A stretch of DNA of 64,000 nucleotides from assembly GCA_030614915.1 (NCBI GenBank), contig JAUXAG010000005.1, forward strand, positions 84,568 through 148,567, written 5' to 3'. The DNA comes from Actinomycetes bacterium. GTDB lineage: Bacteria > Planctomycetota > Phycisphaerae > JAACET01. Each line of letters starts with the position of its first letter. The stretch's first letter is position 1. The notes under the pieces are model-generated. The model ran no database searches, was not told where the DNA came from, and saw nothing but the letters and a program-made list of their open reading frames with translations. Both the position numbers and the translations under genes were made by a program. Below, in pieces: positions 1 through 9,092 of the stretch.

Positions 1-443
1 ACGATCTGTCCATAAACCAACTGCGGACCCGCCCTGCGCCATATCGTCTTGAGGTTCGGTATCACCATACCAAGGAATAGGCAGGCGAAGACGATGTTGA
101 TCAGAAAGCCGGGCAGCTTACCCCAGCCTGATGTGCAGGCAACGAGGAAGGTGGTGGTGGCTGGCCATCCGCCCTGAGGGGCTCTTCCCGGAAAGCTCTC
201 CGGCGCCGGTGCGCCGACCTTCCATGCCTTCCAGTCGTCCGGCGGTGCTTTATCTGTCATGCGCTGCGGCATCGGCGGCTGAGCAAGGTGCAGGATTATC
301 TGGATGACGATAAGTCCCAGCAGTCCGGCGATAACGCTGGATGGCAAATATAGCTTCTGCAGCAGGGATATCTTCATCCGTAACACGTGGCCGAGCCAGA
401 CAAGAACACACAGCGAGACAAAGGAGACGACAATCACGTTCAT
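1..443 (-). CDS. gltS: Sodium:glutamate symporter, GltS family (N-terminal part, runs off the window)
   Basis: This is the first ~147 residues of an inner-membrane Na+-coupled glutamate carrier; the 3' part lies outside the window. Hydrophobic segments occur near residues 3-17, 27-46 and 105-124, and the stretch LKTIWRRAGPQLVYGQI is characteristic of GltS proteins. The ATG at 443 follows a TGGAG box at 7-bp spacing. A Pro/Gly-rich loop at about residues 57-90 is longer than I would expect between the first helices. It lies downstream of hflK-hflC on the same strand. The family call is from recall of conserved motifs; substrate specificity is not shown. Confidence 0.75.
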   Translation of the reverse strand, partial: MNVIVVSFVSLCVLVWLGHVLRMKISLLQKLYLPSSVIAGLLGLIVIQIILHLAQPPMPQRMTDKAPPDDWKAWKVGAPAPESFPGRAPQGGWPATTTFLVACTSGWGKLPGFLINIVFACLFLGMVIPNLKTIWRRAGPQLVYGQI

Positions 444-609
444 AAGATTACTCCAGGCTAATTCGGCTTGTGGAGAATAACTGTGCCCTAATGTGATTGG
501 ACACAAGAACTCATAGTGCCCTTGTCAACAGTTGCTGGATGAAGCACTGTTTGAGGACAGTCATCCCCGCCCCGTCCATGCGGCCCTAGCCCTAGGCCGA
601 TACAGCAAC

Positions 610-1569
610 TTATGGTTTATTGCCTTTAGGCTTGTTCGAGGGCTCCTGGAGCTGTCTAAAGAATTTGTTGTCCGAGGACAGGATCAATCGGGTACCGCGT
701 CTGAGCGTCTTTTTGTAGGCTTCCAGAGACCGGAGAAACTCGTAGAACTCAGGTGATTTCGAATAACCTTCCGCGGCGATCTTGATTACTTCGGCGTCGG
801 CCTGGCCTCGAATCTCGGCTGACTTCTGCGCCATTTCCCCTTCGATTACGTCGAGTTCTTTGCGCATCCGACCAAGGATGCGGTTCTGTTCCTCTTTGGC
901 CTCGGATTCGAACAGTTGGGCGATGCGCAGCCGTTCGGACCGCATACGCCGATATACCTGCAGCCGTACGTTTTCGATATAGTTGATGCGCTTTACGTGA
1001 ACGACGGTCAGTTCCATGCCGTACCGCTCTTTCAGGTCGGTACTGGCTACCTGGAGAATCTCGGCCTCCATCTTGGCCCGGCCGGCGGTAATGACCTCGC
1101 GTCCAGCGGCAGCATCCTCGGCTAACTCTTTGGTTTCATAATGCAGTTCCCGGTTGCTGCTGCGCACGACCTCTATCAGGTTGTACCGGGCCACCACGTC
1201 ACGCACAGCCGAATCTACCAAATCATCCAGGATTTTATAACCCCACTGCTCGGTGCGAACAGCCTGGAAAAACTTCATAGGATCGACGATCCGCCAGCGG
1301 GCCCAAACGTCAATGAAGATACGCTTCTTATCGCGGGTCTGCATGTTTTCCGGATCGCCGTCCCAGGGCAAGAGCCGTTTCTCCAGGCGGTTGACCGTTT
1401 GGATAAAAGGCGTCTTGAAGTTCAGCCCAGGGTCCGTGACCACATTTACCGGCTTGCCAAACTGAGTAATGACCGCCTGCTGACCTTCTTGAACGACATA
1501 CAGCGAAGCCTTGGCGAATATAGCTGCCAGTACGACCAGGATGATGATTATGATTACAGTGGTCCTCAT
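610..1569 (-). CDS. hflC: HflC-like SPFH/band 7 membrane protein
   Basis: 319 residues. One N-terminal transmembrane segment (about residues 4-24) is followed by an SPFH/prohibitin domain and a charged helical region (about 200-265) rich in E, K and R. With HflK it forms the periplasm-facing complex that modulates the FtsH protease in known bacteria. The start is fixed by a strong AGGAGG box and by a 4-bp ATGA overlap with the end of hflK (1566-1569), which implies translational coupling. The C-terminus contains RGTRLILSSDNKFFRQL, typical of HflC-type proteins. No obvious terminator lies between here and the gltS-like gene. Confidence 0.88.
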   Translation of the reverse strand: MRTTVIIIIILVVLAAIFAKASLYVVQEGQQAVITQFGKPVNVVTDPGLNFKTPFIQTVNRLEKRLLPWDGDPENMQTRDKKRIFIDVWARWRIVDPMKFFQAVRTEQWGYKILDDLVDSAVRDVVARYNLIEVVRSSNRELHYETKELAEDAAAGREVITAGRAKMEAEILQVASTDLKERYGMELTVVHVKRINYIENVRLQVYRRMRSERLRIAQLFESEAKEEQNRILGRMRKELDVIEGEMAQKSAEIRGQADAEVIKIAAEGYSKSPEFYEFLRSLEAYKKTLRRGTRLILSSDNKFFRQLQEPSNKPKGNKP

Positions 1570-2600
1570 CTGGCACCTCCTTTCTGAGTGGCTGGCAAGG
1601 GGCCAGTTGATCCCAGATCCAGCAAGGGCAGTAGCCCCCGGACTGATTCGTCGATTATGATCTTGCTGTCCACCGCCGATAGGATTTCTTCCATAGTCTC
1701 AAGATAGAGCCGGCTTCGGGTCACCTCCGGAGCCTTTTCATACTGGGCCAATTGGGCCAGGAAGGCATTGACCCGCCCGGTCATGGTCTTGACTACCCGT
1801 TCGTGATAGCCCTCAGCTTCGGAGATGGCCCGATCGCGATTTCCACGGGCTGCGGGAACCTGACGGTTACGCTCACCCTTGGCCTCATTAATCACCCGCT
1901 CCTTGTTTTGCTTGGCCCGGTTGACCGCGTCGAAGGCGTCTTTGACCGCATCGGGGGGAGTGGCTTTCTTCAGCTTGACGGTCACAACCTCCACCCCCGT
2001 ATTGAACTTGTTCAGCATCTCTTGGATCTGGACCTTAGCATCGCTGGCGATTTGATCGCGGCCGATGGTGATGACCTCGTCCACACTAGCATCCCCTACC
2101 AGCTTTCGCATAACCGCCTCAGATACGCTTCGGATCGTGTCGTTCACAGCCACAGCCGAGCTCCGAGCCCCGCCGATCTTGAAAAGGTAGTTGTAAGCAT
2201 CCTTGATGCGATATTGTACCACCCATTCCACGTGAGCCAGGTTCAAGTCGCCGGTTAGCATGCGAGCTACATCTCCGTGCTCCTCGGTCCTTCGATATTG
2301 TGTAACCCGACCAGCCGCAGCCGTAGCGAATCCAAATTCCAGTATTTGAATCCTTTGCACCGGCACAACATACACCTCTTCAATCGGCCAGAAAAGCTTC
2401 GCGTGCAAGCCTGGCTCAGTGGTCTTGGCATACTTGCCGAAGCGGAGGACCACCCCTTCACTGTCCGCTTCGACCTTGTAGAGGATGGAACTGATCACCA
2501 CGATGGCCAAGATGACCACAGCTCCAATCCCTATGTGCCGATGATAGCGGCGCCAATAGTCCCCTATGGGGAATTCAATTTGGTCGTATGTTCCGTTCAT
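1566..2600 (-). CDS. hflK: HflK-like SPFH/band 7 membrane protein
   Basis: 344 residues. A short cytoplasmic N-terminus precedes a transmembrane helix at about residues 24-42, then the SPFH domain (VEADSEGVVLRFGKYAKTTE at its start) and an alanine/glutamate-rich helical region ending near residue 310. It is the usual partner of HflC and is first in the pair. The ATG at 2600 is preceded by AAGGAG at 6-bp spacing. It lacks the long Gly-rich N-terminal tail of proteobacterial HflK, which fits a non-proteobacterial host. The role, modulation of FtsH, is by family. Confidence 0.86.
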   Translation of the reverse strand: MNGTYDQIEFPIGDYWRRYHRHIGIGAVVILAIVVISSILYKVEADSEGVVLRFGKYAKTTEPGLHAKLFWPIEEVYVVPVQRIQILEFGFATAAAGRVTQYRRTEEHGDVARMLTGDLNLAHVEWVVQYRIKDAYNYLFKIGGARSSAVAVNDTIRSVSEAVMRKLVGDASVDEVITIGRDQIASDAKVQIQEMLNKFNTGVEVVTVKLKKATPPDAVKDAFDAVNRAKQNKERVINEAKGERNRQVPAARGNRDRAISEAEGYHERVVKTMTGRVNAFLAQLAQYEKAPEVTRSRLYLETMEEILSAVDSKIIIDESVRGLLPLLDLGSTGPLPATQKGGAR

Positions 2601-3397
2601 GGTTCACTCCTTAATAGTACGCTGCCACATCTAATTCTAGCCCGAATTAACCGTGCTATCATAATCTGCCACACAGATTATACCACTTGCCGAGTTCCCA
2701 TTCCATGCTCTATCGCCCAACCGTCTCTTCTGCCGTCATCATACCACAATCTGCAGCCAGATACATCCCATTTATTGGTTGTATAAAGGCCCGTCACCCT
2801 GGCCCTGCTGTGGCTGGGCGGTTTGGCACTGCTGAGTTCCAGGCGGTCGGTCTGAGTTGCCGGATATAATCAGGGAGCCGCTTGCCACCCTCGGGAAAAT
2901 TCCGTCCCCCCGTGGCGGGTTATTGCTTGGTAGTAAATCCGCCGGTATAGCACCCCCTTATAGGCTAGAATCCGGCCAGATGCTGAATCTCGCAGATTTC
3001 CTTATCCCACTGACGGTGCCATAGCCTTTTGCGCAATTGCCACTTATGACAAACGAGTACAAAGTATAATTCGAACACACGGCTGGCCGTGCGGATGGGA
3101 AGTTTTCTTTATCCACCCCTAACTACAGCACAAACAATAAAATAGGCAATATATTCTGATTGTGAGGGAGTAGATATCTGTTTGAACAGGATTTTGAGGA
3201 CCCCCATTTTTCTTGCGGAGAAAGGAAAATGCTCTCTATATTTCTTCTTCCCCAAAACATATTCTTTTTACAACCAATAAATTCAATGGAATTCCAAGTC
3301 AGCAGGTGGTAGAATCCCCAAGACTACTTCTTCAAAAGAAGCACGCGCGTTTCTTATTGGATAGAGAATCGGGGTAATAATATAGAAAGGAATTATT
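2601..3397. other. Intergenic region with no recognised gene; one tiny ORF
   Basis: About 800 bases separate divergent hflK and the small lipoprotein gene. I see no conserved RNA. A 27-codon ORF at 3229-3312 (+) begins with ATG after an AAAGGAAA box and has a hydrophobic N-terminus (MLSIFLLPQNIFFL). It could be a leader peptide or chance. The right part (3110-3400) is AT-rich and would suit promoters for both sides. Confidence 0.4.
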
Positions 3398-3658
3398 ACG
3401 AGGAAAGCTGTAGTCTGGGTCACATTGATATCTTTTACACTAAGCTGTAGTGGTTGTTACAGTTTTTGTGAAGGAGAACATTATCCAAGCAGAGTAGCTT
3501 ATGCAGGTGAAAGACCAACTGCTCCACGCAGAAGGCACGTTGATGTAGAAGTTTTGACAAGCATTCTAATCTTCGCCGTACTAATAGCCACTGTTGTCAC
3601 TGGGCATTCTCACGGATACTACTCCACTGGTCATCATTACGGTTCTTACCACCATTAA
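3398..3658 (+). CDS. Small His/Tyr-rich lipoprotein, apparently ACG-initiated
   Basis: I do not recognise the family. Translated from ACG at 3398 it is 86 residues: (M)RKAVVWVTLISFTLSC, a well-formed lipoprotein signal with a basic start, a hydrophobic core and a Cys at residue 17 or 20. A second hydrophobic segment follows (LTSILIFAVLIATVVTG), then a histidine/tyrosine-rich tail (GHSHGYYSTGHHYGSYHH) that might bind metal. An AAAGGA box lies 6-7 bases before the ACG. The frame is closed by TAG at 3383, so no ATG or GTG is available upstream. A TTG at 3425 is the first conventional start but would remove most of the signal peptide. A T-to-C change or an assembly error in an ATG start would give the same picture. 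Confidence 0.5.
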   Translation, partial: TRKAVVWVTLISFTLSCSGCYSFCEGEHYPSRVAYAGERPTAPRRRHVDVEVLTSILIFAVLIATVVTGHSHGYYSTGHHYGSYHH

Positions 3659-3839
3659 TGCGGGAACCCCGTAATACGTATGGCCTGCTCCCCGAATCTT
3701 GATCCATTTCTTATGAGAGTTTAACCTGAGATTTTGGTGTTTATTGGTTGTTTTATACAGGGTACCTGGCGTAATCTGTATGAGCGTGTCGATTCAATAT
3801 GCTTCTAGCACATCCAGAACCAAGGGAAAGCGGGTTATC

Positions 3840-4376
3840 ATGGCCAAGAAGTCAGTTCCCAAGATACGCTCATCCAAACTTTCACAAAGCCAACTCAAGC
3901 AGATGGCGATGGGCCTGCGAGCTATCAAAGCAAAGGTCATCTCACCCGCGACGGTCCAGACTGCCGGATGGGTACGGTGGAAATGTCAGTTCGGCTGCGG
4001 AGGCTTCGGAACCAGTCTGGTTTGTCCTCCGCATACCCCTAGCCCAGCGGAGACTCGCCTGATGCTGGATGAATACAAGAGGGCAGTTTTGTTTGAGGCC
4101 CCGCGGGGCAAGGCTAAGAAGATCGCAGCGGCTCTGGAGCGGAAGCTCTTTTTGGCAGGTTACTACAAAGCCCTGGGTTTGGGAGCGGGACCCTGCAATC
4201 TCTGTGAGTCTTGTGCCTTCGAGGAGGGCTGCTGTCATCCGTCCCAGGCCCGGCCTTCCATGGAGGCCTGTGGTATCGACGTCTTTGTCACGGTTCGCAG
4301 GCACGGCTTCACTATCAACGTGGTCCGCACCCAGCGGGACCCGCAGCACTATTTTGGTTTGGTCCTGGTAGAATAG
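3840..4376 (+). CDS. DUF2284 predicted metal-binding protein
   Basis: 178 residues from ATG 3840. Cysteines are clustered in CQFGCGGFGTSLVCPPHTPSP (about residues 44-64) and in CNLCESCAFEEGCCHPSQ, the pattern of the DUF2284/COG5423 cysteine-rich proteins often found in anaerobes. The function is unknown; a metal or iron-sulfur site is likely. The ORF stays open upstream to 3744, but conservation begins near MAKKSVPKIR. The flavin reductase gene follows after 86 bases on the same strand, so a redox unit is plausible. The start choice is moderately sure. Confidence 0.75.
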   Translation: MAKKSVPKIRSSKLSQSQLKQMAMGLRAIKAKVISPATVQTAGWVRWKCQFGCGGFGTSLVCPPHTPSPAETRLMLDEYKRAVLFEAPRGKAKKIAAALERKLFLAGYYKALGLGAGPCNLCESCAFEEGCCHPSQARPSMEACGIDVFVTVRRHGFTINVVRTQRDPQHYFGLVLVE

Positions 4377-4462
4377 TTGCTGTGTACCAAGATAATCTGC
4401 AGGTTGGACTATCGATTCGGCCACTTCTTGAAGCCGGCAGTTGTCCGGGAAAGGAGTATGAC

Positions 4463-5023
4463 ATGACGGTTTTAGCTATTTTGGGAAGTCGAAATCCAAA
4501 TGGGCAAACGGCCCAGGCTGCTGGGGCATTGCGTGAAGGCGTAATAAGTGAAGGTGGCCAGTATGAACAGGTGTTCTTGCCGCAAATGAAAATCGAGCGC
4601 TGCCGTCAATGTGAAGATGACGGATGGGGCCTTTGTCGGAAGGAAGGGCGCTGTGTCATAGAGGACAACTTCAGCTCGCTGGTTGACAAAGTCGAGAAGG
4701 CCAACATGGTAGTCTTTGCAACACCTGTCTACTTCAGTGATCTCAGTGAAAGCATGCACGCGTTCCTCGACCGTCTGTGGAGGACTTGGTTGCATGAATC
4801 TGGCAAAGAGAGGGTCAGCGGCAAACCGGCTATGGGAATATGCGTAGCTGGTGGTGGAGGTGGTGGAGCCCCAGCTTGCACGGTAAGCTTGGAGAAGTAC
4901 TTGAGCGGCTGTGGTTTTGACGTAGTGGATATGGTGCCGGTACGCAGACAGAATCTCAATATGAAGCTGAGCATCCTTAAGGCTACCGGCAAATGGCTAG
5001 TGAAGGGTATTAGCATCGTCTGA
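4463..5023 (+). CDS. Flavodoxin-fold NADPH-dependent FMN reductase-like protein
   Basis: 186 residues. The N-terminal strand-loop LAILGSRNPNGQT is the FMN phosphate-binding loop of the iron-sulfur-flavoprotein/NADPH-dependent FMN reductase group. The Cys-containing stretch CRQCEDDGWGLCRKEGRC (about residues 48-65) and VVFATPVYFSDLSESMHAFL are also typical. The ATG at 4463 has AAGGAG at 6-bp spacing; an ATG at 4458 is out of frame. A run of six glycines near residue 130 is unusual. It probably acts in the cytoplasm as a flavin-dependent electron carrier or reductase; the partner is unknown. Confidence 0.78.
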   Translation: MTVLAILGSRNPNGQTAQAAGALREGVISEGGQYEQVFLPQMKIERCRQCEDDGWGLCRKEGRCVIEDNFSSLVDKVEKANMVVFATPVYFSDLSESMHAFLDRLWRTWLHESGKERVSGKPAMGICVAGGGGGGAPACTVSLEKYLSGCGFDVVDMVPVRRQNLNMKLSILKATGKWLVKGISIV

Positions 5024-5625
5024 CCCGAAGCCTTGCATCCCGAGCCTTCACGCCCGCCCGCGTCTTCGACTATAATTCCTATCATGCGCTTCCACCTCCT
5101 CCGTGCCTCAACGCCGAGCAGAGCGGCTACGGAGCCTGTCATCTCCCCGCGGATTCGGGTAGGATGCCTGCATTTGCCAGCGGTCATCGCATTTGCAGCG
5201 TGCAGGCTGTAAAACTACGCGCCAAGCTGCGCCATGATGCAATATACCCCTGTGGCTAGGACAGGATAAATAACCGTTCCTAATCTGTAAACGGCGGAGC
5301 AAAAGTGTCCCGCCTGACCGGGCAACGCACCCGGCGGTAAAACCCCAAATCCTCAATCTGTTTCGCAATGTAAACCTGCCGTGCTGTTTTGCAGGCACTT
5401 TTTTTTCGGTGCTTGTTCCATCCACTGTTGGTAGTGCCGCGGTAACTCATTGAAAATAAAGCTATCACCTGCACAATTCACGAGGCAAAAACTCACAAAT
5501 CACGAACATAACTTGTTCGGAATCAAACAGTTACACCGGAGTCACCAACAGCTAACGACAGAACCACCCAAATTCTTTTGAGAACATGGTCGGCATTACC
5601 TCCGTCTTCGCCAAGGGGTTGCGTT
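5024..5625. other. Intergenic region with one dispersed remnant, no full gene
   Basis: No convincing gene. Several ORFs on the minus strand (5108-5474) have no recognisable features. A short GC hairpin lies near 5310-5333 (CCGGGcaacgcaCCCGG). The right part carries copy A of a dispersed coding-like remnant, listed separately. I see no promoter good enough to report. Confidence 0.4.
5510..5595 (-). repeat. Dispersed remnant, copy A (matches 25660-25745)
   Basis: Read on the minus strand, codons at 5570-5523 give WVVLSLAVGDSGVTV-stop. Copy B on the plus strand at 25686-25733 gives WVLLSLTVGDSSVTI-stop. Similarity at nucleotide level extends a further ~15 bases past the stop. Many of the differences within the frame are silent or conservative, which suggests the tail of a real coding sequence present at least twice. 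I do not recognise the parent protein. Confidence 0.55.
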
Positions 5626-5667
5626 AAAAACAAAACGAGCCAACGCAAATAAGATGCGCGGCTCGTT
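5626..5667 (-). terminator. Rho-independent terminator of polysaccharide locus 1
   Basis: On the minus strand, AACGAGCC (5667-5660) pairs perfectly with GGCTCGTT (5641-5634), with a further short GCGC/GCG pairing inside, and is followed by TTGTTTTT (5633-5626). It lies 30 bases after the stop of the GT-C gene, the last gene of the long minus-strand run. Confidence 0.85.
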
Positions 5668-5696
5668 AGATAAGATCAGCGAAAGAGTGGTACAGG

Positions 5697-7271
5697 TTAG
5701 TCAGTCAGCTTTGCTGCATACTGGATTTCGTAAAGGGGATCTCTGAACACCAGGCTGAATCGTCCTTCCGCTCCCAATTGCTCAACCAACCCCCGCTGCC
5801 GAACTGGACTAATAATGAAAACCCGTCGGCCCGAGGCTATCCAGCGGTTTACGGTGGCTAAATCGCCAGTAACTTCCCTGGGGGCTTGAAGGTCAGGACC
5901 TTTAGCCAAATGTACGCCGCGATGACGACCCTCAACCTCCTGAAGATAAATGATCGGATTGCGCGTGGTGTTGTCAGCAATGATCAGCCCATCTGGCTGA
6001 GCTAACTCCAAAACGCTCCGGGAAAAATCGCCGGCGCTATGATCGCAATTTTTCCGCGGCCGAATGAAGTAGGTATAGGTATCCCGCCCCGGGATAGCCC
6101 GCTCGACCCGCAAGGCCTTGGCCGCAAGGCCAGCCAGAACCGGAATTCTCCGGACTGCTGAAGGGGCAACCTCATAGACCAAAGCAGGCAACACGGCCAA
6201 TAGCAGGATGGTAATTCGGGCCACCAAGGAAGCCGGCGACAACCTTGTGTTGGCTATTCTTCCTGCGCCGAGCCCAATAAAGACGGCTGTGAAAATATAG
6301 CAAGGATAGAAAAATACATACTGGTCAGCTACCTGATAGCGTAGGGCAAAAACAAAGGCCACAATGCACGTTGCAAACCACACGCTTGCTATCGGCCGAG
6401 TCTGCCTGTCCCGTAGGCCGAGATAGATTCCCACCGGCCACAACAGGAGTAGCGGTGTGGGGAAATTCAATAGGAAAAATCCGAAGCACTTGGCCAAGAC
6501 AGCCGAGTTGGGCATACGACCGATTACATAGTCCTGAAACTGCAGACCAAACAAGGCGGAGCGGATGGTATCGCCCATGCCAGCCCCGCGGGCAATTTGA
6601 ACGACTATCATAGCCTCGTAGAGCCCGGCTCCAATAATCCAGGCCAGAGCCATCAGGAACAGGAACCTAACGGGCAATCGCTTGGCTCGGATTTGCAGTA
6701 GAGTATAGATGCCGTAAGCCGGCAAGTGCAGCAGAGCCAGCAGATGGTTGGAGACACTCAAACCGTTTATAAGCATCAGGGCCAGTAGCCACCATGCGGG
6801 GCGTCCCTTTTGGGCCTGGCAGTAGCGGACCAGCAAATACATCTCCAGAGCCAAGAGCAAAGCATAAAGCCCATAGACCTCGGCGATAACAGCGTGTGTC
6901 CAAAAGGTATGGCTTAGAGCTAAGAGGGTAACCGTCAGCAAAGCTGTCCAGTTGGAGCGGCTCAGTCGCCTTATGACGGCAAAGAGTAATCCGATCGCCC
7001 CAGCAGAGCAGACGGCACTGAAGAGATTAACTCGCCAAGCAAAATCGCCCGGCACAACTGCTGTGAACGCTCGGCACAGAACGATGTACAGCGGATGGCT
7101 CAAGGCTAAACCGAGTCGCCCGACCAGGTCCCCCTGCCAGACACGCAGCTGGAACATTCCGCTGTCCTGCCATAACAGGCCGGGTGCCAGGCTGAACAGG
7201 TATAGCACACCGGTAATACCGGCTACTAACCAGACTGGATAGGCCTTGAGCGCCTTAGAGTTTGTGGACAT
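5697..7271 (-). CDS. GT-C type membrane glycosyltransferase (DUF2723-like)
   Basis: 524 residues from ATG 7271. About ten hydrophobic segments follow the first luminal/periplasmic motif LLWQDSGMFQLRVW, whose acidic residue matches the catalytic loop of lipid-linked-sugar dependent GT-C enzymes; a soluble domain ends the protein. It probably transfers a sugar from a polyprenyl carrier on the periplasmic side. ATG 7271 overlaps the GNAT gene by 17 bases; an in-frame ATG at 7292 is possible, neither with a strong ribosome site. It is the last gene of locus 1. The exact acceptor is unknown. Confidence 0.7.
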   Translation of the reverse strand: MSTNSKALKAYPVWLVAGITGVLYLFSLAPGLLWQDSGMFQLRVWQGDLVGRLGLALSHPLYIVLCRAFTAVVPGDFAWRVNLFSAVCSAGAIGLLFAVIRRLSRSNWTALLTVTLLALSHTFWTHAVIAEVYGLYALLLALEMYLLVRYCQAQKGRPAWWLLALMLINGLSVSNHLLALLHLPAYGIYTLLQIRAKRLPVRFLFLMALAWIIGAGLYEAMIVVQIARGAGMGDTIRSALFGLQFQDYVIGRMPNSAVLAKCFGFFLLNFPTPLLLLWPVGIYLGLRDRQTRPIASVWFATCIVAFVFALRYQVADQYVFFYPCYIFTAVFIGLGAGRIANTRLSPASLVARITILLLAVLPALVYEVAPSAVRRIPVLAGLAAKALRVERAIPGRDTYTYFIRPRKNCDHSAGDFSRSVLELAQPDGLIIADNTTRNPIIYLQEVEGRHRGVHLAKGPDLQAPREVTGDLATVNRWIASGRRVFIISPVRQRGLVEQLGAEGRFSLVFRDPLYEIQYAAKLTD

Positions 7272-7845
7272 AGATATTGGTTTGCACTCCATGGCTGTCG
7301 TAGACGCCGGCTTTTTCAAAGCCTTCCTTAAGATAGTATTTATTTGCTGACTCATTATCTACGGCTACAGCCAGTTTGACGGCGGAGATTCCCCTGCGTC
7401 TGAACTCGTCCAGGGCCGCATGCATAAGCTTGTGACCGACACCCATCCTCCGGGCATCGGATGCAACTACCACAGAGAGGACCTCAGCCGGCGGATATTC
7501 TTCGGATGTTCGACTGGGATACAGAAGGGTCTGAAATACCTTGCCTATAGTCCGCAGACTAAAGACAAAGCGAACCAGGCAGGCAGACATGAGCAGACCT
7601 CGCCTGAGAAGAACGAACTTATATAGCCTTCCCACCGATTCCGCCCCGGCAATGAACCCCAGGACATGACCCTGCTCAAGAGCGACCAGACAAAAGCCAT
7701 ACTTACAGCCGGCAATTCCGCGATACAATTGCTTTACAAACGTCGGCCCCAAGGAGGCGATAAAACCGCTGCTGATGTTTTCTATGTGCAGCAGGGCCAC
7801 TGATGCCACATGCTCAGGTGTAAGATGTTTGATCACTGTTTTCAC
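7255..7845 (-). CDS. GNAT-family N-acetyltransferase
   Basis: 196 residues, GTG start at 7845. The acetyl-CoA binding region is visible as VVASDARRMGVGHKLM (about residues 125-140), followed by AVDNESANKYYLKEGFEKAGVY, the usual GNAT C-terminal pattern. It follows the glycosyltransferase after 4 bases and overlaps the next gene. In this setting it probably N- or O-acetylates an amino sugar or nucleotide sugar of the polysaccharide, by analogy with other surface-sugar loci. The substrate is inferred only. Confidence 0.78.
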   Translation of the reverse strand: MKTVIKHLTPEHVASVALLHIENISSGFIASLGPTFVKQLYRGIAGCKYGFCLVALEQGHVLGFIAGAESVGRLYKFVLLRRGLLMSACLVRFVFSLRTIGKVFQTLLYPSRTSEEYPPAEVLSVVVASDARRMGVGHKLMHAALDEFRRRGISAVKLAVAVDNESANKYYLKEGFEKAGVYDSHGVQTNIYVHKL

Positions 7846-7849
7846 GAAA

Positions 7850-9091
7850 TCATCTCTCTTGGCGAATAACCTGATGATTCAGAATGTCCAGGTATTTATC
7901 AGCCAAAACACTTCTGTCGAAATTCTTTCTGACAAAGCTCAAGCCGTTTTGGCCGTATTCTTTGCATAACTGGGGATCACTTTTGAGTCTCAGGACGGCC
8001 TCAACAAACTCGCCGGCATTTTCCGGCTCGGTATACATTCCGGCCCTGGCATCTTCCACCAGCTTCCTGGCCACCCCGTCGATGGCCACAATAACAGGTT
8101 TGGCTACGGACATGTAGTCAAAGACCTTATTGGGATATACTGTCTTGAAGGTATCGACCTTCTTCAAAACGGCTGTGCAGACGTCGCTGGCGGATATATA
8201 ATCGGCTATCACGCTTTTGGGTACGGGGTCAACAAAAAGCACGTTGTCAAGTTTCCAGCGGGCAGCCTTTTCCTTCAACATCGGCTTTTCCATGCCGTCA
8301 CCAACCAGCATTAGGACGATCTCGGGATATTGTTTGAGCTTCTTGGCGCTTTCAAGCAGTTGAATCAGATGATTTGCCACTCCATGTGCACCAACATAGG
8401 TAACAACGAATTTGTCACCGAGTTCATGTTTGGCTCTCACCCAGTTATTGCGTTCGCCCGGCTGAAAAATATCCAGGTCTGCCCCGTTGGGTATCATGCT
8501 TATTCTGTCGGCTCTAACCCGCTTGTTGGCAATTAAGGCCTTCTCGAAAGCGGGTGTCAGAACATTTATCCACCTGGCTGACCTATAACTCAAGCGTTCC
8601 AGCCAGAAAGATATCTTTATAAGCCATTTGTTCGTCAGTACCCCGGTGTCGATAGCCGATTCCGGCCAGAGGTCCCGTACCTCGAAGACCATTGGTATTT
8701 TCTTGAGTCTGCTCAGTATCCAGCCGGTAAGTCCCACGCTTAGCGGCGGGGAGGTACAGATTATGACATCGGCTTTGCCGACGCAGAACAATCCAGCCAG
8801 CACTGAGCTGAAGGTGAATGATAGATAGGCCCAGAATCTCCCAATAAAGCTTTTGTTATAGCTTTCGCTGACGTGGCAGCGCAGGACTTCCACGTTTTTC
8901 TGTTCCCGCTCACGGACAACGAGTTTACCCCTGTATCGGGACTCTTTTTCGCCTGTGGCGTAATGGACTGTGCCGGCCAATACCGTTACCTTATGACCTG
9001 CCTGGGCCCAGTATTTTGCAAATTGATTCCATCGGGAGCCACCCGCGTCTTCTTTACCCAAAAAATATTGATGAACCACCAGGATGTGCAA
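7850..9091 (-). CDS. Glycosyltransferase family 4 (WbuB-like)
   Basis: 413 residues. The N-terminal domain starts MHILVVHQYFLGKEDAGGSR, the usual opening of WbuB-type GT4 enzymes. The C-terminal nucleotide-sugar domain has VTYVGAHGVANHL and FDYMSVAKPVIVAIDG. The start is TTG at 9091, two bases after the upstream stop, with a GGGGAAAA box; it is supported by the conserved N-terminus. It probably adds an amino sugar to the lipid-linked repeat unit on the cytoplasmic face. WbuB in locus 2 is a distant paralog. Confidence 0.82.
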   Translation of the reverse strand: MHILVVHQYFLGKEDAGGSRWNQFAKYWAQAGHKVTVLAGTVHYATGEKESRYRGKLVVREREQKNVEVLRCHVSESYNKSFIGRFWAYLSFTFSSVLAGLFCVGKADVIICTSPPLSVGLTGWILSRLKKIPMVFEVRDLWPESAIDTGVLTNKWLIKISFWLERLSYRSARWINVLTPAFEKALIANKRVRADRISMIPNGADLDIFQPGERNNWVRAKHELGDKFVVTYVGAHGVANHLIQLLESAKKLKQYPEIVLMLVGDGMEKPMLKEKAARWKLDNVLFVDPVPKSVIADYISASDVCTAVLKKVDTFKTVYPNKVFDYMSVAKPVIVAIDGVARKLVEDARAGMYTEPENAGEFVEAVLRLKSDPQLCKEYGQNGLSFVRKNFDRSVLADKYLDILNHQVIRQER

Positions 9092-9092
9092 T

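Noticed and set aside
1752..2258. 168-codon plus-strand ORF
   Set aside because: It lies entirely antisense to hflK, whose product is clearly conserved.
4729..5187. 152-codon minus-strand ORF with a plausible GGAGG box near 5095
   Set aside because: It runs antisense through the flavin reductase gene, has low-complexity composition and no recognisable domain.
5290..5360. Riboswitch-like GC hairpins upstream of copy A
   Set aside because: The conserved cores of cobalamin or c-di-GMP riboswitches are not present, and no regulated gene follows in the right orientation.
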